Source: Staphylotrichum longicolle (lineage: Eukaryota; Ascomycota; Sordariomycetes; Sordariales; Chaetomiaceae). Taken from it: a stretch of DNA of 64,000 nt. This document shows positions 61,901-64,000 of this stretch, one piece after another. The notes beneath the pieces were generated by a model that ran no database searches, was not told the DNA's origin, and saw nothing but the letters and a program-made list of their open reading frames with translations. A program made the translations under genes and the position numbers. The number at the start of each line of letters is the position of its first letter. Position 1 is the stretch's first letter. The DNA lies in assembly GCA_019096155.1 (NCBI GenBank), contig JAHCVI010000001.1, forward strand, positions 9,796,001-9,860,000, in the 5' to 3' direction.

Positions 61901-64000
61901 TGGTTATCTGAAGCCGCGGACGAGTCGCCGGGTAGGTCAATAACTGCTGTGGCGGGAAACAGGCGTGGTGTTGATGAGGTGGTGGCGGCGGGGTTTGAGG
62001 GGGTTGGTGACACAGACGCAGCCCGGGCCCGCGCGGTCGGGTCGGCAGTTTCCGAGGCGGGTTCAGGGGGTGTCTCGTCAAGAGAATCTTTAGATGGGGT
62101 GATGGTTGGTGACACCGAGTGCGGTGCCGGGCTTGCGCTCAGTTTACCGCTCGGGGACACGTCGGTCGCGGGACGGTCATGCTCGTCGTGTGTTCTGAAG
62201 TCTTGTGCCGTCGGACTCTCGGCTATCAGATTGATTGCCTGATTTTCGGACGCGTGTAAGTCCCGAGGGACGGGATCTTTGGCGTACGGGATCGACCGCG
62301 GGCACATGGGTGTTGGTGTTGTCAATGCGCTGTGCCTGAGTGACGACGTCCCTGTGCTCAATCCAGGGGTCGACGGCGCGGTTATGAACTCGTCATCATC
62401 TCTGGGGTTCAACGTGGCAGCCAGAGCTGCCGAGAGCTCGGCCTTGACGGCGCTCTCCACCCCCGGGCTGAGCGCAAACTCTCGGGCGTCCTCAAAAACG
62501 TCCGGTGTGTCCATTTTCCTCTGCTTTGCTTGTGGTGCAGTTGGTGCCGGGGCTTTGTTTTCATCATCATTCCGATCTGATGTTTCCAGCTCCTGAGGCG
62601 CGGGGTGGGAAGTTAAGCTGGAAGCTGGGGGTTCCTCTACAAGGGGAGTCCCTGATGAACCAGCAGGGCTCACGTTCTCCGTCGACGTCATAATCTCGGG
62701 TTCAGGACCCTTTACAATCGGCTGGGCTGTGACGTCTTCGGTTTTCTCGCCAGCATCGCCAGCGGAATCGCTGCGCTCGCCGGTTACGGTCTGTTCCTCG
62801 ACGAGAGTGGAGGCATTGCTGATGCGGAGGGCGGACGAGAGCCTCCGTGACGACATCAAAGAAAATGAGCGCGCAGGCCTCACGTCTGCTGCACCGAGCA
62901 GCGGCCCTCGGCCATCAGAAACAGGCGAATCAAACCCACGCGGCTCCGAGACCGATTCGCTGGCCGCGGTGCTTGGCCTGCTACTGTCAGCAGCGAATGA
63001 ATCGCGAGCCGCCTTGAGAAAATCGATGGACCGCATGGATTCGGTAGACCGGCGGGACAGAGAGAAGACTCGCTGAGTGCGCGTTCTTGGAGAACCCTGA
63101 ATGCTCAGTGACGGCCGAGACTGCTTCGCTGGTGACGACCATGTTGACGATGGGGAGTAGCTCGGTGGTGAGCTGCCAGATAAGGGTTGTTCTGGTTGTG
63201 CCGGCGTCACAGGCCGTCGGGCAAAGTAGTCGTCATCATATTCGGGGATGTCGTCGATGGAGCATGAGTCCTCAAATACCTTGTCGATATCCTTCTGGAT
63301 CCGGGCTTTCAACCTCGCGACAAAGGCTGTCTGGGCGTCCTCGCCAGAAGCGAAACTCTCCCGCGGCTTCCCGCGCTTCTCATGGGCGACGATGGCCTTG
63401 TCAAGGACAAGATGCCCTCGCTTGTGGGCACTGATATGGATGGCAATGTTGTGGCCGCGGATCACATCTCCGATTCCGGTCTGAAGGCGGTCCAGTGCTG
63501 CTTGGATGGTACGCCGGGCATGTGACGCTGACGGACCCAGGATGAATTTGGCGGGGTCCCGCAGTGTCCATCCCACGCCCTTGAGTTCGACAATCCGGAA
63601 CTCAAGGTCATCCAGGGCGTTCAGTGTCGCGTCAGCTTCATTCCTGTGCTGCACGAGGAGCTTCTCGGTGTCGCAGAGGAAGCTGTCGCAGTCTTTGGCC
63701 TCGGGGTCTCGGAACAGAGCGAGCTTGCTCGTGATATTGCGGTGCACATGGCTGAAAACTGGTCCCAGGTTATTGACAATCCGGAGGTCAATCTCTAGCG
63801 CGTCGTCCTCGAAGGGCACGCCGTTCCGCGCGCCATTCCCGCCTCGTAGATGGTCATCATAGTCTCGCTCCTTCGACTCCAATGCTTGATTGATGGACTT
63901 CAGAGCTTTTCCCAGCATATCTTCGCTCATCAGGCGGGTCAGGGGCGTTGTTTGCGTGCTGTTGACGTTTAACGTCCTCTCAAACGCCACAACTTGTCGT
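55978..64000 (-). CDS. Giant acidic repeat protein with C-terminal hydrophobic anchor, 5' end beyond window
   Basis: Uninterrupted minus-strand frame of at least 2,673 codons, still open at the right edge, so the start is unknown; the first in-window ATG is at 63930. The N-terminal ~250 residues look globular and helical (LDRLQTGIGDVIRGHNIAIH, DIDKVFEDSCSIDDIPEY). The rest is a disordered Glu/Asp/Ala/Pro/Thr-rich region. It holds two repeat families: Glu-Asp-Ala units (EDAQDAHPQTGDDAVAESS type) near 60150-60700, and about a dozen units centred on TYADAVK near 58245-59900. The C-terminus has a basic-helical patch (SSSRLRKRLAKKEDE) and ends with MLPRMMMLLAGAVAVGTIMQ, a possible tail anchor. I do not recognise the family. 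Very large repetitive tethers such as leashin are the closest idea, but only by size and composition. Confidence 0.8.
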   Translation of the reverse strand, partial: RQVVAFERTLNVNSTQTTPLTRLMSEDMLGKALKSINQALESKERDYDDHLRGGNGARNGVPFEDDALEIDLRIVNNLGPVFSHVHRNITSKLALFRDPEAKDCDSFLCDTEKLLVQHRNEADATLNALDDLEFRIVELKGVGWTLRDPAKFILGPSASHARRTIQAALDRLQTGIGDVIRGHNIAIHISAHKRGHLVLDKAIVAHEKRGKPRESFASGEDAQTAFVARLKARIQKDIDKVFEDSCSIDDIPEYDDDYFARRPVTPAQPEQPLSGSSPPSYSPSSTWSSPAKQSRPSLSIQGSPRTRTQRVFSLSRRSTESMRSIDFLKAARDSFAADSSRPSTAASESVSEPRGFDSPVSDGRGPLLGAADVRPARSFSLMSSRRLSSALRISNASTLVEEQTVTGERSDSAGDAGEKTEDVTAQPIVKGPEPEIMTSTENVSPAGSSGTPLVEEPPASSLTSHPAPQELETSDRNDDENKAPAPTAPQAKQRKMDTPDVFEDAREFALSPGVESAVKAELSAALAATLNPRDDDEFITAPSTPGLSTGTSSLRHSALTTPTPMCPRSIPYAKDPVPRDLHASENQAINLIAESPTAQDFRTHDEHDRPATDVSPSGKLSASPAPHSVSPTITPSKDSLDETPPEPASETADPTARARAASVSPTPSNPAATTSSTPRLFPATAVIDLPGDSSAASDNHKESQSEVIYLGAEAPSAYTDAHAPDFPTPQVRESDPSLDDKEPAAPAAVSHEPGTATPNILPPDSPRESASEPPPSRASEDLGAVRGAEVSAGEDKAYTAGPGVACGAEPETGEAVVEADLGTDKAVKTKKRPNREAGPDQGDTATLLGGEEGGDGTGLVPEENPSDEGSQDVGPADETGDVDNIDIRPSDTPERSEKEDDGAEPGPQQDVAAEDDGSQVVGSVERPTSLHGSDDDADIPLSTTTEVRSEEDHGSGLGTEEHVKTEEEDSLATGPAKETESLAKSLEESHVPGFSAEVAVKTGVNISDEIAQPTDIDHAASETSAEGGMLESTADESSEEDLGSSPGTEIPVELEDAVLDEGAHPADADQTAGEPSTEPGVPQSITDESAEEGRGFGTGSEDHVEAEEDSLDTTLSTVDADHALSKTSVEADAGHEPSDPGTKPKFAELPATGPEQQVLAEGPEPIAFEDAQDAHPQTGDDAVAESSGPLGDSEPFEQPVAAGPEPQVEPEVSPPIDIGSGENVEAQTGGDAAAESSEPGADVEVTEQSPVEQLDAQAPTPTEHGAEVDGDHQTEDDAVDESLEQGAQSELPRDSQVEQLDSRISASANAEAEDDAAASQADVRVDEEAPDEAVGIESQDTVPGTRTFAPETEAKTQGMAVKQEATAPLSYADVAKTEVPEATTVDTVEPSVNQVEGDEAATAASHDIIPDADAGDDKAEVKEQPEPALTYADAVKADVSDSSAAERSELDLGQTSDDEAAGPVGQGLVPEATEADTHNEDEAEEEAKEPLTDVDAAEIDMQNKDEAKEELNQLLTYADAVKTDTQNEDEAKEEMNEPPTSGDAVKTVKTDVCDKTTADKHELRVDHVQHEESAGAESQEVASDEQAAAPELDANHEGSKHEESDVAPTYADAVKTEVPPEEVREETEDEKAAALVLDANHEEESKDEPNAVPTFADAVKTEVPSEEVRDEREDEKATATMLDANHMEESKDEVGAVPTYADAVKTEVPSEEYPKKEGEDEAAAGIVGADAIVLETDGRDEKEAKEDSTATFTYADAVREEASDQEVPEETVEDQPSDALPSADVAEPLTPAELVPEEEAQSEPEAAVSYADAVKTEVPSETLRKEEDAFPSLTSAAETDGTRLDEDVAKTEAEKEPNVALTYADAVKRPAQELREGVSVPGVADGAQTESTELDAGEEADAGFKEEADMSLTYADAVKTGVPAEEAHDAAREEAEVPTAADVAEPEKAEREVDESDVGGPDTAPTATDGPEAESPTPGVDEAMNESFTAPAVDGKSSSTVPALVGINDNDSPEPDANEIAEQSPTVSIVSGTVNAEGSGDGIGGRKESETMVLADEASPRFTEHDVMEHPGQPSGVLSESNRVESDDKAEGVSPDAMMEDAGNESEAVAEDALHVSDMEGLEPNQDEGKKEEPTAAPTSASDVVEEAEDELSRMPSVAKALDTTGFEPYAGREESSAVPTDAGAAETETPNLDGGEETKTTSTSPAGAEVADTEEPVPGPDKKVDGEPVPVPTLVGEIESDDLERGISRDDVEQADDLSGTLNGITNGVKNIGSAQDINGFATNQLGGPVDGLATDAVKTGGESLESESGEHQSVQTNEPGPGPSEATAGDETKLPGLRAVCGDLVQPPVEKAGDIGKAGTYQSDKETAPHVGAVAGNEEEILRRPLGSEGATNKPGDSPEQESDKADIQQDVCNQPGIEEPPRDKHVTPAISVNDLTTHISDTLAPANETVRPELSADIPPIAAEPAVAETITPRLVPEPNAAKPQRKEQPLLAPIPDLAQLANFFPGPAQVSLASSAAPITKAARPSTDSQHHPAIPTPTPKPKPLRSSHGRQHTAGYLALGLRESRLVEVGLRGALGDVKARRLSLPVQHLLDRETMERLSAAAGQPAVPSAPQSEAGGRGSSSRLRKRLAKKEDEAGDEEGGPSMLPRMMMLLAGAVAVGTIMQRVAE
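58245..59900 (-). repeat. About twelve TYADAVK-centred protein repeats
   Basis: Coding repeats inside the giant protein. Cores include LTYADAVK, PTYADAVKTEVPSEE, PTFADAVKTEVPSEE, VSYADAVKTEVPSE and LSYADVAKTEVPE. They are separated by 15-60 acidic residues, at irregular spacing of about 60-190 nt. DNA identity between some neighbours is high, for example around 58890, 59020 and 59160, while others are degenerate. Confidence 0.85.

Overview
The window is nuclear DNA of a filamentous ascomycete, most likely a Sordariomycete and probably of the order Sordariales. The evidence is short GT-AG introns (mostly about 55-85 nt) with CTAAC/CTGAC-type branch points, strongly C/G-ending codons in exons, and the gene set itself: 14-3-3 with a Glu/Ala-rich tail, a Chk2-type kinase, a Munc13-like protein and WSC-domain secreted proteins. 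I see no transposon, CRISPR array, rRNA or convincing tRNA gene. Gene density is about one gene per 3.5 kb on both strands.

Layout, left to right: 14-3-3 protein (minus); mitochondrial-type short-chain dehydrogenase (minus); F1Fo-ATPase inhibitor IF1 (plus); FG nucleoporin of the NSP1 type (minus); acidic DUF5102/Laa2-like protein (plus); eIF2 gamma (minus); a 4.5 kb gene-empty stretch; a four-TM membrane protein (plus); a poly(A)64 run just upstream of an APH-fold phosphotransferase (plus); UMP kinase with a mitochondrial/membrane leader (plus); eIF3m (minus); Chk2/Rad53/PRD-4-type checkpoint kinase (plus); a secreted multidomain protein of about 1,830 residues (minus); a zinc-less medium-chain reductase (plus); BAR-PH-ArfGAP protein (minus); Munc13-like MUN-C2 protein (plus); inorganic pyrophosphatase (plus); mitoribosomal mL53 (minus); Sec20 SNARE (plus); and a very large acidic repeat protein running off the right edge (minus).

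Most genes are housekeeping: translation initiation, mitochondrial energy and ribosome function, nuclear pore, vesicle traffic (ArfGAP, Munc13-like, Sec20, possibly the Laa2-like protein) and checkpoint signalling. They are not a functional cluster. The two accessory-looking loci are the secreted SGNH esterase-subtilisin-4xWSC-10x six-cysteine-module protein (30879-37078) and the giant TYADAVK-repeat protein (55978-64000). The first is the best candidate for an undescribed system: hydrolase modules joined to carbohydrate-binding WSC domains and a tandem cysteine-rich array, with the catalytic Asp of the subtilisin replaced by Gly.

Three otherwise conserved genes (NSP1, the Munc13-like gene and the secreted multidomain gene) carry single-base frame breaks, often in homopolymers and clustered within a few hundred bases. 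These look more like consensus errors than biology, and the affected entries describe the protein across the breaks without rewriting it. All function calls come from reading translated sequence and family knowledge. No database search was run.
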